Shown here: piece after piece, positions 33,403 through 42,119 of the stretch
Position numbering within the stretch: the first letter of the stretch is position 1
How the letters are laid out: every line of letters begins with the position of its first letter
Assembly (NCBI RefSeq): GCF_038002825.1
Contig: NZ_JBBODF010000001.1
Span: 5,146,001 to 5,210,000, forward strand
Direction of reading: 5' to 3'
Length of the DNA: 64,000 bases
Source of the DNA: Paenibacillus sp. FSL H8-0048
GTDB taxonomy: Bacteria; Bacillota; Bacilli; Paenibacillales; Paenibacillaceae
Notes under the pieces: generated by a model
Databases searched by the model: none
What the model was told of the DNA's origin: nothing
The model's input: only the letters and a program-made list of their open reading frames with translations
Program-made: the position numbers and the translations under genes

Positions 33403-34281
33403 ATGCTCAGAGGATTATATACAGCCGCAGCAGGAATGGTGACGCAGCAGCGCAGACATGATACGGCGACGCAGAACTTGGTCAATTTAAATACTACGGG
33501 GTACAAGCAGGTCGACAGTGTCAGCCACGCATTTCCCGAGGTGCTGATCACCGCGATGAACAGGGGCGTAACTCAGCCTGTCGGACGTATCAATACCGGG
33601 GTTTTTGCCGAGCAGTCCGTCTCCCAATACCTGCAGGGCGACCTCATTGAGAGCGGCAAGAGCATGGATTTTGCGCTGTCTACCGATCTGCAGGTCCCAG
33701 ACCCGGAGAATCCGGGCGTAAATCTTGTTTTTGACGGCTCGGGTAAATCTATCAGTGCAGATGGCGAGGTTACTTACCGGCCCCAGGCGTTCTTTACGGT
33801 TCAAGACAATGAAGGCAATAATTTATATACACGTAACGGAAGCTTTACAGTTGCTCCTACAGGGGAAGTGCTTAGCTCAGGTGGATTCAGAGTGCTGGGC
33901 AGTGACGGCAATCCGCTGCGATTGACAGGGCCCCAGGATAACCTTAAAGTGGACGGGCAGGGCAATCTGATTAACAATGCTACCGGGCAGCCTTCAGGTA
34001 CCCGGATCGGAATCAGCGTCATCACAAGACCGCAGGAGCTGGTGCGTGACGGTAATGGTGTCTTCCATGCTGATGATGCCGAGGCTGCAGACATCCGCTT
34101 TTCCAATGGAACTGATAATCTGCAGGTACGGCAGGGCTACCTTGAGAACTCTAATGTCGATGCCACTCAGGTCACTGTGGATATGAATGCCGCTTACCGC
34201 GCGTATGAAGCGAATCAGAAAGTGATCCAATTCTATGACAGCAGTCTGCAGAAGGCTGTGAATGAGGTCGGCCGGGTATAG
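33403..34281 (+). CDS. flhO: Flagellar rod/hook-basal body protein FlhO (FlgF-like)
   Basis: 292 residues. The N-terminal FlgBCFG segment MLRGLYTAAAGMVTQQRRHD...LVNLNTTGYKQ and the C-terminal VRQGYLENSNVDATQVTVDM...YEANQKVIQFYDSSL are the rod/hook family ends that pair into coiled coils. It is exported by the flagellar type III apparatus and has no signal peptide. It lies in tandem with flhP. Confidence 0.93.
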   Translation: MLRGLYTAAAGMVTQQRRHDTATQNLVNLNTTGYKQVDSVSHAFPEVLITAMNRGVTQPVGRINTGVFAEQSVSQYLQGDLIESGKSMDFALSTDLQVPDPENPGVNLVFDGSGKSISADGEVTYRPQAFFTVQDNEGNNLYTRNGSFTVAPTGEVLSSGGFRVLGSDGNPLRLTGPQDNLKVDGQGNLINNATGQPSGTRIGISVITRPQELVRDGNGVFHADDAEAADIRFSNGTDNLQVRQGYLENSNVDATQVTVDMNAAYRAYEANQKVIQFYDSSLQKAVNEVGRV

Positions 34282-34350
34282 GCTGTACGGATCATTTTAT
34301 TGAGAGTGTAAGCCTGTTTCTTCTTATTAAGCTTGTAGGAGGTTAGACCT

Positions 34351-35172
34351 GTGAACAACTCGACAATCGGTGCCGCTGTCTCAATGGCCAGTCTGCAGCA
34401 GCGGCTGGATATTATAGCGGATAACATTGCCAATATGAATACCAACGGTTATAAGAGCAAGCAAGGCTCGTTCGAGGATGTGCTTACCCGTGTACAGCAG
34501 CAATCCAAGGATTATAATCAGCCTGGACGCAGTATGCCGCTGGGCTTCAATATCGGCTTTGGGGTGCGTGTGCCTACAGTGTCAAGTAATTGGGAGGAAG
34601 GCACGCTCCAGGAGACCGGGAAGCCTACGGACTTGGCGCTTCAAGGCAACGGATTATTCGGCGTTCAGGTGAACGGTGAAACGGCATATACCCGTCAGGG
34701 CGCTTTCCACTTTACCCCGGATACCGCCAATAAGGACAAGATGATTCTTGTGGACAATACCGGCAATCCTGTGCTGGGTGCTAACGGCACCCCGATCAGC
34801 GTAGGGGCTAATGTAAGTGCCGCTATTGATGAGCGCGGGCAGGTGTGGACCAAGACGGATGAGACACAGCCACCTGTTCTGGCAGGCAGCTTAATGATTG
34901 TTGAGCCGCTCAGCAAGAATGCTTTGCAAGCTGTAGATGGTAATTTCTATGTATTGGCTGAAGGCGTGACAACGCAGCAGGCATTCGTGCAAAGAGCAGC
35001 GGGCGAAGCGAAGGATGTAGGCGTTCGCTCAGGCTATCTGGAATCCTCTAACGTGGATCTGAGCCGGGAAATGACGGAGATGATGCAGATTCAGCGTACG
35101 TATCAGCTTGCTGCCCGGGCGCTGTCCTCCAGTGACCAGATGCTGGGCCTGGCTAATAACATGCGCGCGTGA
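34351..35172 (+). CDS. flhP: Flagellar rod/hook-basal body protein FlhP (FlgG-like)
   Basis: 273 residues, paralogous to the preceding gene. N-terminal STIGAAVSMASLQQRLDIIADNIANMNTNGYKS and C-terminal SGYLESSNVDLSREMTEMM...YQLAARALSSSDQMLGLANN. Start GTG 34351 after TAGGAGGTT. flhO and flhP form a distal rod pair in Bacillus; the same gene order after mbl holds here. Confidence 0.93.
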   Translation: MNNSTIGAAVSMASLQQRLDIIADNIANMNTNGYKSKQGSFEDVLTRVQQQSKDYNQPGRSMPLGFNIGFGVRVPTVSSNWEEGTLQETGKPTDLALQGNGLFGVQVNGETAYTRQGAFHFTPDTANKDKMILVDNTGNPVLGANGTPISVGANVSAAIDERGQVWTKTDETQPPVLAGSLMIVEPLSKNALQAVDGNFYVLAEGVTTQQAFVQRAAGEAKDVGVRSGYLESSNVDLSREMTEMMQIQRTYQLAARALSSSDQMLGLANNMRA

Positions 35173-35181
35173 GGTGAAGGA

Positions 35182-35421
35182 ATGAGTCGTGAGAAGGTTA
35201 AGACTGCACAGAATGCAGAAGACGAACAACAGCGGCCGGTGAAGCGGCGCAGGATTAGAGCCTGGACCATCATTCAGTGGTTCCTGATTCCATTGCTGCT
35301 GGTGGCCGCACTTGGAGGCGGGCTGGTCGTAGGGTATGTGATTCTCGGCAAAAAGGAACTGGGCGATGTGCTCCTGTGGAGTACCTGGAAGCATGTATAT
35401 GATCTGGTGTTCGCACCTTGA
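35182..35421 (+). CDS. Small membrane protein of the EpuA / 'RNA polymerase subunit beta-like' family
   Basis: 79 residues: a charged N-terminus (QRPVKRRRIRAW), one membrane helix (about 32-53, FLIPLLLVAALGGGLVVGYVIL) and the ending WSTWKHVYDLVFAP, which matches the small family often annotated as DNA-directed RNA polymerase subunit beta (EpuA, PF11772). That label is historical and no polymerase role is implied. It begins nine bases after flhP and has the RBS GTGAAGGA, so it is probably co-transcribed. Confidence 0.7.
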   Translation: MSREKVKTAQNAEDEQQRPVKRRRIRAWTIIQWFLIPLLLVAALGGGLVVGYVILGKKELGDVLLWSTWKHVYDLVFAP

Positions 35422-35447
35422 AACGTTATGGTATACCGATATTTAAG

Positions 35448-35480
35448 GCTCCCTTGTTGTGCAGGGGAGTTTTCTTTTTT
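35448..35480 (+). terminator. Terminator after the flhO-flhP unit
   Basis: GCTCCCTT / AGGGGAGT (two G.U) followed by TTTCTTTTTT. Confidence 0.75.
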
Positions 35481-35526
35481 ATACTGGAAAATGTATAATG
35501 ATGGCGTGCCCTAAGAGCGCCAAAAA

Positions 35527-35568
35527 GGGCTCTCTCCGCCATGCTGCCGCGTGCGGTGGAGAAAGCCC
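35527..35568. other. Strong intergenic hairpin before fabZ
   Basis: GGGCTCTCTCCGCC pairs with GGTGGAGAAAGCCC at 13 of 14 positions around a 14-base loop. On the + strand no T-run follows. On the - strand the stem is followed by TTTTT, so it could end leftward transcription, although no - strand gene is present. The remainder of 35569-35725 shows nothing more than the fabZ RBS. Confidence 0.6.
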
Positions 35569-35725
35569 CTTATCTTAACCTCCACTGCTGCAGGTGGTGA
35601 AGGATAATTATAGTTTTTGCCGAAGCTGTCCATATTTATGCAGAGACGGCGGAGAATAAACAAAAGTGCTGCTGTAGGCGGAGGTTCATAAGACGCGGTT
35701 ACAACCGAAGGGAGCTTTAATAATT

Positions 35726-36148
35726 ATGATGGATACCAATCAAATTCAAGAAATAATCCCCCACCGGCCCCCATTTCTGCTGGTGGACAAAATTACAGAA
35801 ATAGAAATGGGCAAACGTGCAGTCGGTATCAAGAATGTAACGGTAAACGAGCCGTTTTTCGCCGGACACTTCCCTGGCTTCCCGGTAATGCCGGGTGTGC
35901 TGATTACGGAAGCCTTGGCTCAGGTAGGTGCTGTGGCTATTCTTGGAGTGGAAGCTAACCGGGGCAAAATCGGTTTTCTGGCCGGGCTTGACGGCTTCCG
36001 CTTCCGCGGACAGGTTGTCCCTGGCGATACCCTTGTGCTTGAGGTAGAGATTACCCGGCTGAAAGGCAGCATCGGCAAAGGACAAGCCACTGCCAAGGTG
36101 GACGGCAAAACGGTAGCGTCCGGCGAGATTATGTTCGCACTCAGCTAG
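35726..36148 (+). CDS. fabZ: 3-hydroxyacyl-ACP dehydratase
   Basis: 140 residues, hot-dog fold. It dehydrates 3-hydroxyacyl-ACP in fatty-acid elongation. The catalytic pair is His48 in FFAGHFPGFPVMPGV and Glu62 in LITEALAQ; the N-terminal IIPHRPPFLLVDK is standard. ATG 35726 or ATG 35729 follow GGGAGC. It lies after the flagellar rod genes as in Bacillus. Confidence 0.97.
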   Translation: MMDTNQIQEIIPHRPPFLLVDKITEIEMGKRAVGIKNVTVNEPFFAGHFPGFPVMPGVLITEALAQVGAVAILGVEANRGKIGFLAGLDGFRFRGQVVPGDTLVLEVEITRLKGSIGKGQATAKVDGKTVASGEIMFALS

Positions 36149-36195
36149 TTCCTGTTATAAACTTATTTATTATAGATGGAGAAGGAGAGATTGAC

Positions 36196-37914
36196 ATGAC
36201 TGGATTAAGCCCGAAGGCGCAGGAGACCCTGACACGCTGGCTGCAGGACCCTTCTGTCGACGAGAACACCAAAGAAGAGCTGAAGGCTCTTGCCGGTGAA
36301 CCGAAGGAACTGGAAGAACGATTCTATAGAGATCTTGAATTTGGTACAGGCGGCTTGCGCGGAGTCATCGGAGCTGGAAGTAACCGGATGAACCGTTATA
36401 CAGTAGGCCGGGCTACTCAGGGCTTCGCCGATTACATTCTGGGACAACATACTGGAGAAGGCAGACCCTCGGTGGTTATTGCCCACGATTCCCGGCGATT
36501 CTCGCCCGAATTCACGCTGGAGGCTGCACTTGTACTCGCCGGCAACGGAATTGAGACCCACTTGTTCCCGTCCCTGCGCTCCACGCCGCAGCTGTCCTTC
36601 GCCGTCCGTCATTTGAAGGCGTCTGGAGGCATTGTAATCACTGCCAGCCACAATCCGCCTGAATATAACGGATACAAGGTCTACAATGCCCAGGGCGGAC
36701 AGCTGGTGCCGCATGAAGCAGAGAAGGTTATTGCTAACATTTTGAATGTCGACTCCTTCAATGGGGTAAAGCGCATATCTCAGGAGGCTGCAGAGAGCGA
36801 AGGCCTGCTGCACTGGCTGGGAGCCGAAGAGGACGAGGCGTTTACGGATACGGTTGCTGCGGTAAGTGTCAGCCGTGAAGAGATTGCCTCTTCGCTGGGC
36901 CGTAATTTCTCCATTGTCTATACGCCGCTGCACGGGACAGGCAATCTTCCGGTCCGCCGTGTCCTGGAGAAGATCGGCTTCACTCAGGTCCATGTGGTTC
37001 CTGAGCAGGAACAGCCGGATTCCGAATTCTCTACTGTGAAATCTCCGAATCCGGAGGAACGTGAAGCCTTCACCCTGGCGATGAAGCTGGGCGAGGAGCT
37101 GAACGCGGATCTGCTGATCGGTACAGACCCGGATGCTGACCGTATGGGCGCTGTGGTTCGTGACAACGAAGGCAAATTTGTAGTGCTGTCCGGGAATCAG
37201 TCCGGTGCGCTCATGATTCATTATTACCTGAGCCGTTTACAGGAACAAGGGAAGCTGCCGGCTAACGGCGCTGTAGTCAAGACTATTGTAACCAGTGAGA
37301 TGGGTGCTGCTGTAGCCAGCCATTATGGTGCTACGGTGTTCAACACACTGACCGGATTCAAATATATCGGGGAGAAGATGAACCAGTTCGAGCAGTCCGG
37401 CGAGTATACGTATCTGTTCGGATATGAAGAAAGCTACGGTTATCTGGCCGGCAACTATGCCCGTGACAAGGATGCAGTCCTTGCTGCGATGCTGATCGCT
37501 GAAGCGGGTGCCTATTACAAGGCCCAGGGCAAGACCCTGTACGATGTGCTGCAAGAGCTGTATGCACAGTTCGGATACTTCCTGGAGAGCCTGGAGTCCC
37601 GCACGCTGAAGGGCAAGGATGGAGTGGCTCAGATTCAGGGGATTATGAATGACTGGCGGACCAGCCCTCCGCACGAGATCGCCGGTGCTTCCGTGACGCA
37701 GGTGCTGGACTATTCCCTGGGGCTTGATGGTCTGCCTAAGGAGAACGTGCTGAAATATCTGCTGTCGGACGGCTCATGGTTCTGCCTGCGCCCTTCCGGC
37801 ACGGAACCGAAGATCAAAGTGTATTTTGCCGTGGTGGGTGAATCCCTGGACAACGCCAAGCACAAGGTTGCGGAATTGACCAGTCAGGTTATGGCACGGG
37901 TTGACGGGAAATAA
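36196..37914 (+). CDS. pgcA: Phosphoglucomutase/phosphomannomutase family protein
   Basis: 572 residues, typical of the long alpha-phosphoglucomutase type. The phosphoserine loop is VITASHNPPEYNGYKVYN near residue 150, the metal loop TDPDADRMG near residue 318, the sugar-binding FGYEESYGYLAG near residue 420, and the phosphate-binding LRPSGTEPKIKVYF at the end. It interconverts glucose-1- and glucose-6-phosphate and so supplies UDP-glucose for wall and capsule polymers. ATG 36196 follows GGAGAAGGAGAG. The symbol is by analogy with Bacillus; exact substrate preference is not readable. Confidence 0.93.
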   Translation: MTGLSPKAQETLTRWLQDPSVDENTKEELKALAGEPKELEERFYRDLEFGTGGLRGVIGAGSNRMNRYTVGRATQGFADYILGQHTGEGRPSVVIAHDSRRFSPEFTLEAALVLAGNGIETHLFPSLRSTPQLSFAVRHLKASGGIVITASHNPPEYNGYKVYNAQGGQLVPHEAEKVIANILNVDSFNGVKRISQEAAESEGLLHWLGAEEDEAFTDTVAAVSVSREEIASSLGRNFSIVYTPLHGTGNLPVRRVLEKIGFTQVHVVPEQEQPDSEFSTVKSPNPEEREAFTLAMKLGEELNADLLIGTDPDADRMGAVVRDNEGKFVVLSGNQSGALMIHYYLSRLQEQGKLPANGAVVKTIVTSEMGAAVASHYGATVFNTLTGFKYIGEKMNQFEQSGEYTYLFGYEESYGYLAGNYARDKDAVLAAMLIAEAGAYYKAQGKTLYDVLQELYAQFGYFLESLESRTLKGKDGVAQIQGIMNDWRTSPPHEIAGASVTQVLDYSLGLDGLPKENVLKYLLSDGSWFCLRPSGTEPKIKVYFAVVGESLDNAKHKVAELTSQVMARVDGK

Positions 37915-37935
37915 TAAGCAATAGATAACTTCCCT

Positions 37936-37978
37936 GCGGAAACGGAGCTGCTCCAGATGGACAGACCTCCGTTTCCGC
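37936..37978 (+). terminator. Probable terminator after pgcA
   Basis: GCGGAAACGGAG / CTCCGTTTCCGC, perfect 12-bp stem with a 19-base loop. Only TTAAATTT follows, so termination may be weak. Confidence 0.55.
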
Positions 37979-38061
37979 TTAAATTTGCCGCTGGCAAGAG
38001 GGTTGGGCCGGCAGCTGTGACGTAAGGCAATCAGGTTTAAAGTGAAAGAGGAGGTACTTTG

Positions 38062-40101
38062 GTGCAGCAGAAATGGCAACGCTGGAATATAGCATCACGC
38101 AAGTGGTTATGGATCATTATGGTGATAGGGCTTATAGGTGCGCTTCCGGTCGTATACGACCGTCTACAGACAGAGAAGTCTTCCAAATCGGTTGAGTTTG
38201 TCTTTGATTACCGGGATCTGGTTGAGGTTGCGAGCTACCGGCAGAATCCGCAGGATTATATCAATGAACAGCTGGACCGGCTGAAGACAGCCGGTGTTCA
38301 GAGTATGGCTATCTATGAAAATACATTGGAGGATTTCCGCAAGGCGCGCCGTCTGATGATCTGGGGAGCGTCTGATATCGCCAATCTTACTGATACTGTG
38401 ATTCCGGAGAATGAGAACTATACATATGTCCTCTTTACCAGTGCGAAGAACAGTGAAATGCTCTCACCGGTTATCCGCGATGCCTTCAGCAGACTGGACA
38501 TCCGGACGGAAGAATGGAACTACCGCGGCCAGCAGGGGCTGATCATCCAGACGCCGCTGGAGGATGCAACGCTTAAGCCGCTGCAGCCGGACCCGATTAC
38601 ACTGGAAATGCTGCATGAGAAGGGCTTCAGCATTGTGCCCCGGCTTGTAGACTCGCTGGCATACAATCAGGATGCCGTGAAGAAGCTGCTGGACCGTTAC
38701 GCTGAGCTTGGCGTCAAGCGGATTCTTTTTGAAGGAGAGTCGGTTAAGGGGTACTCCGATGATGCGGATACGGGCAGTCTAACCGCCTTCGCTGACCTCC
38801 TGAAGCAACACGGGATGGGAATAGCGGCAATCGAGAATATTAAGGTTCAACAGAAGGGCTTCTCCAAGCTGGCTTATATGCTGGATTACAACGTGACTCG
38901 CCTGTATTCCCTCAGCGAGGCAGATTCCAGCCTGAAGACTGAGGTGATTGCTGACCGGTTCGCACTGGGCACAAAAGACCGTAATATCCGCATGATCTAT
39001 CTGAATACGATTCCCTCCAGAGATACCAAGAAGGCTGCCATCACAGATACGATGGATAACCTGATTGAGAGTCTCAGCGGACCTGAGGGCGCGGTGGCCA
39101 AGATTGAGGCGAACGGCTTCAACATTGGACAGGCTACAGCATTTGATGTGAGTGATTCGTCCTTCCAGCGTTATTTCAAGCTGATTGCGGTAATCGGAGC
39201 GGTGGCTATGGTTGCCCTGCTGTTCTCCTACTTCATTCCTTGGCTTACTCTGCCTGTATGGGTGCTTGGACTGGTTGGAAGTGCGGGACTGCTGATTCTG
39301 AAGCCGACATTATTTGAACAGGCGCTTGCGCTTGCTGTAGCTATAAGTGCACCTACCCTAGCTATCGTGCTGGCTATCCGCAAAATTAATGAGATGGGTC
39401 CGCCTTTACGCGCCAATCCGTTAACCTTTGCCGTGATGAGCCCGCGCCGCCGTCTGACGCATAGTCTCGTTCTGTATGTCAAAACTGCATTAATTACATT
39501 CAGTGCGGTGCCTTTCGTCATTGCGCTGCTGAATAATATTACCTATGCCCTGGTACTGGAACAGTTCCGCGGGGTAAGTCTGCTGCATTTGGCACCGATC
39601 GGGCTTACCGCAATCTATGTGCTTTTGTACCGTGGCGAATTTGCCTTTAACAAAACCGGTAAGCTGCTGCGGACGCCGATTACACTCGCTATGGTTATTG
39701 CCGCAGGTGTACTGGGTATCGTGGGAATGTATTATTTAAGCCGGACCGGGAATGCCGGAAGCGTAAGCGCACCGGAGAAGCTCCTTCGTACCTTCCTTGA
39801 GAATACCGTAGGGGTTAGACCCCGTAACAAGGAATTCCTGCTGGCGCATCCGCTCTTCATCCTCGGCGCATTCTTGGCCTATAAATACCGGAGTGCAGCC
39901 TTCATCATGATTATTGCAGTCATTGGGCAGTTGTCTATGGTGGATACCTTTGCCCATATTCATTCGCCTGTGCTGATCTCGCTGGTCCGCGGACTTCTAG
40001 GTCTTGGACTCGGCCTGATTATCGGTATTATCGCTGTTGGGGTATGGCAGATTGCGGAAGGATGTTGGAAACGATGGTCACCTCTGCTCAAAAAATTGTA
40101 A
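38062..40101 (+). CDS. DUF5693-family membrane protein associated with csaB
   Basis: About 679 residues. A basic N-terminus and one membrane helix (about 15-32) precede a soluble extracytoplasmic domain (about 40-370), followed by eight to nine membrane helices (from about 373 to 665). Proteins of this type are encoded beside csaB in Paenibacillus and other Firmicutes and are annotated DUF5693; no activity is established. The arrangement (large outside domain plus multi-helix membrane part) suggests a role in transferring or exporting wall-polymer material, which is inference. GTG 38062 is seven bases after GAGGAGG; TTG 38059 is the alternative. The C-terminus overlaps the csaB start. Confidence 0.8.
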   Translation: MQQKWQRWNIASRKWLWIIMVIGLIGALPVVYDRLQTEKSSKSVEFVFDYRDLVEVASYRQNPQDYINEQLDRLKTAGVQSMAIYENTLEDFRKARRLMIWGASDIANLTDTVIPENENYTYVLFTSAKNSEMLSPVIRDAFSRLDIRTEEWNYRGQQGLIIQTPLEDATLKPLQPDPITLEMLHEKGFSIVPRLVDSLAYNQDAVKKLLDRYAELGVKRILFEGESVKGYSDDADTGSLTAFADLLKQHGMGIAAIENIKVQQKGFSKLAYMLDYNVTRLYSLSEADSSLKTEVIADRFALGTKDRNIRMIYLNTIPSRDTKKAAITDTMDNLIESLSGPEGAVAKIEANGFNIGQATAFDVSDSSFQRYFKLIAVIGAVAMVALLFSYFIPWLTLPVWVLGLVGSAGLLILKPTLFEQALALAVAISAPTLAIVLAIRKINEMGPPLRANPLTFAVMSPRRRLTHSLVLYVKTALITFSAVPFVIALLNNITYALVLEQFRGVSLLHLAPIGLTAIYVLLYRGEFAFNKTGKLLRTPITLAMVIAAGVLGIVGMYYLSRTGNAGSVSAPEKLLRTFLENTVGVRPRNKEFLLAHPLFILGAFLAYKYRSAAFIMIIAVIGQLSMVDTFAHIHSPVLISLVRGLLGLGLGLIIGIIAVGVWQIAEGCWKRWSPLLKKL

Positions 40102-41240
40102 TTTCAGGCTTTTACGGCTTCCACAACAGTGGAGACGAAGCCGTTCTGCAGTCGATTCTGAATGCTGTGCGCAAGCAGTCCCAAGCCGCCGGAGTAACGC
40201 TTGCGCCTGTGGTCTTATCCATTGATCCGGAGTGGACGGCTGCTACGTACGGGGTGGAGTCAGTACACCGGATGAAGCTGGGAGAGGTGCGGAGAGCCAT
40301 ATCGGAAAGTGCAGGTCTGATCAGCGGCGGCGGCAGCCTGCTTCAGGATGTTACAAGCAGTAAGACCATTCCGTATTACCTGGGTATTATTAAGCTGGCC
40401 CAGTGGATGGGGAAGCCGACATTTATCTATTCCCAGGGGATCGGACCGGTGAACCGCAAGCTGTTTCATCCGCTGATCAAATCGATTTTCCGGAAATGCG
40501 CTTATATCTCGGTGCGGGATGAACAGTCCCGCCTGTTGCTTCAGTCTATGGGGCTTAGCATTGATGAGATAGACGTTGTACCCGACCCGGTTATGGGGCT
40601 GGAGCTGCCTAAGAATATGCAGCCAGAACAGCATTCAGAAGCAGATAAGGCAGTTGGAACATCCAACTCCGGCATGCAAGGTTCGCCCGCTACTGTAGGT
40701 GTCTCCGTGCGCTTCTGGGAGCAGTCCCGCAAGGAGCTGGATGCCCTGGCTGAAGGTCTGCTGAGGGCTTCTGCGGTGCAGCCGCTAGACGTTCGCTTTC
40801 TTCCCTTCCATCATCCTGCTGATAATGAGGCTTCCCGCTACGTGATGCAGAAGCTGGGCGGGGGGATTGAAAACAACGGTGGGACGGTAAATATCCGTGA
40901 GGATACGCTCCATCCCTTGCGGATGCTGCGCGAGGTAGTTCAGTGTCAGGCACTTATAGGCATGCGGCTGCACAGCCTGATCTATGCTGCGGGACAGCGT
41001 GTTCCGCTGATGGGCGTCTCTTATGATCCGAAGATTGATCATTTTCTGGAGCGGGTGGATTGTCAGCCGGTGGGGAAGACGGATACACTGGAGGCAGACA
41101 AGGTGGCTGCCGGGCTACTGGAGCTGCTGAACTCGGGGGAGAACTGGAAGCAGGAGCGGGAGCCGCTGATTGCCGCGCTCACCCAAGAGGCAGAGGCTCC
41201 GGCCCGGCGAATTGCCCAATATTTCGGCCATAAAGGATGA
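40074..41240 (+). CDS. csaB: Polysaccharide pyruvyl transferase CsaB
   Basis: Adds pyruvyl ketals to the secondary cell-wall polymer that SLH domains recognise. The N-terminus has the family motif IVISGFYGFHNSGDEAVLQS, then LISGGGSLLQDVTSSKTIPYYL, and the GT-B-like C-terminal half has ALIGMRLHSLIYAAGQRVP and GVSYDPKIDHFL. About 389 residues from ATG 40074. ATG 40044 and 40062 are in frame and would add 10 or 4 residues; all overlap the preceding gene, so the exact start is uncertain but coupling is clear. The presence of three SLH proteins downstream agrees. Confidence 0.95.
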   Translation: MVTSAQKIVISGFYGFHNSGDEAVLQSILNAVRKQSQAAGVTLAPVVLSIDPEWTAATYGVESVHRMKLGEVRRAISESAGLISGGGSLLQDVTSSKTIPYYLGIIKLAQWMGKPTFIYSQGIGPVNRKLFHPLIKSIFRKCAYISVRDEQSRLLLQSMGLSIDEIDVVPDPVMGLELPKNMQPEQHSEADKAVGTSNSGMQGSPATVGVSVRFWEQSRKELDALAEGLLRASAVQPLDVRFLPFHHPADNEASRYVMQKLGGGIENNGGTVNIREDTLHPLRMLREVVQCQALIGMRLHSLIYAAGQRVPLMGVSYDPKIDHFLERVDCQPVGKTDTLEADKVAAGLLELLNSGENWKQEREPLIAALTQEAEAPARRIAQYFGHKG

Positions 41241-41247
41241 GTGACAA

Positions 41248-42006
41248 GTGAAAGCAGATAGCGCAATACCGACAGTGCCCATTTTTGGCATACGAGTATC
41301 CAAGGCGGATATGAAAACAACCGTTTCCTATTTAACGGAGGCGGTTCATAAGCGTGAGCCTCATCAGGTAATTACTGCCAATCCAATCATGGTTATGGCG
41401 GCACTGGAGAATCCGTCTTATATGGAGATTATGAAATCAGCAGAGCTGGTCGTCCCCGACGGGACTGGAGTGGTATGGGCAGCGGAATACTGTCATGAGC
41501 CTGTAGCTGAGCGTGTAGCCGGTTTTGATCTTTTACATGAATTATTGCACCAGGGCGAAAGCTATAACTGGAGAGTATATTTGCTCGGTTCTACCCCTGA
41601 GGTGATTCGCGAGACGGCTTCCCGGTTACAAACAAGATATCCCGGTATTGTTATCGCAGGATATCATGACGGGTATTTTGGTCCGGCAGAGGACGAACAG
41701 ATTGTGGGCGGAATCCTTGAAGCGAAGCCTGACTTGCTCTTTGTTGCCAGAGGAGCGGACAGCCAGGAGCCATGGATCGCCAAATACAAGTCCCGGCTGC
41801 AGATCCCGGTAATGATGGGGGTTGGCGGGAGCTTTGATGTGATCTCCGGCAAGAGCCGCCGTGCCCCTGTTGCCTTTCAGAAATTAAGGGCAGAATGGTT
41901 ATATCGGCTGCTCAAGGAACCTACACGTTACAAAAGAATGCTTGCGCTGCCGAAATTCGCAGTAAAAGTGGTACGAGAGAAAGATAAAGTAACAAAAGAT
42001 CAGTAA
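41248..42006 (+). CDS. tagA: WecG/TagA/CpsF-family glycosyltransferase
   Basis: 252 residues. Family 26 enzyme that adds N-acetylmannosamine to the undecaprenyl-linked GlcNAc primer of wall polymers. Motifs: HQVITANPIMVMAALENP, the catalytic-region VPDGTGVVWA, YLLGSTPEV and KPDLLFVARGADSQEPWI with the late GVGGSFDVISGKSRRAP. Start GTG 41248, eight bases after csaB ends. It uses the UDP-ManNAc made by MnaA and the lipid primer made by TagO. Confidence 0.93.
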   Translation: MKADSAIPTVPIFGIRVSKADMKTTVSYLTEAVHKREPHQVITANPIMVMAALENPSYMEIMKSAELVVPDGTGVVWAAEYCHEPVAERVAGFDLLHELLHQGESYNWRVYLLGSTPEVIRETASRLQTRYPGIVIAGYHDGYFGPAEDEQIVGGILEAKPDLLFVARGADSQEPWIAKYKSRLQIPVMMGVGGSFDVISGKSRRAPVAFQKLRAEWLYRLLKEPTRYKRMLALPKFAVKVVREKDKVTKDQ

Positions 42007-42054
42007 ATTGAGGAAATTTACCGAAAAAATCCGTGGTATCGCCTAAAAACAGTA

Positions 42055-42084
42055 TTGGAATTTGTTTTTGGTTCAGCGTATAAT
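42055..42084 (+). promoter_or_regulatory. Sigma-A promoter of tagO
   Basis: TTGGAA (four of six) at 42055-42060, 18-bp spacer, TATAAT at 42079-42084, 35 bp before the start codon. tagO may thus be expressed apart from the csaB-tagA unit. Confidence 0.55.
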
Positions 42085-42119
42085 TCAATGCGGTAGAGAA
42101 ATGGAGGTCGACTTTTCAC

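Noticed and set aside
36205..37221. 338-residue - strand frame opposite pgcA
   Set aside because: No RBS or recognisable motif; pgcA has all active-site loops.
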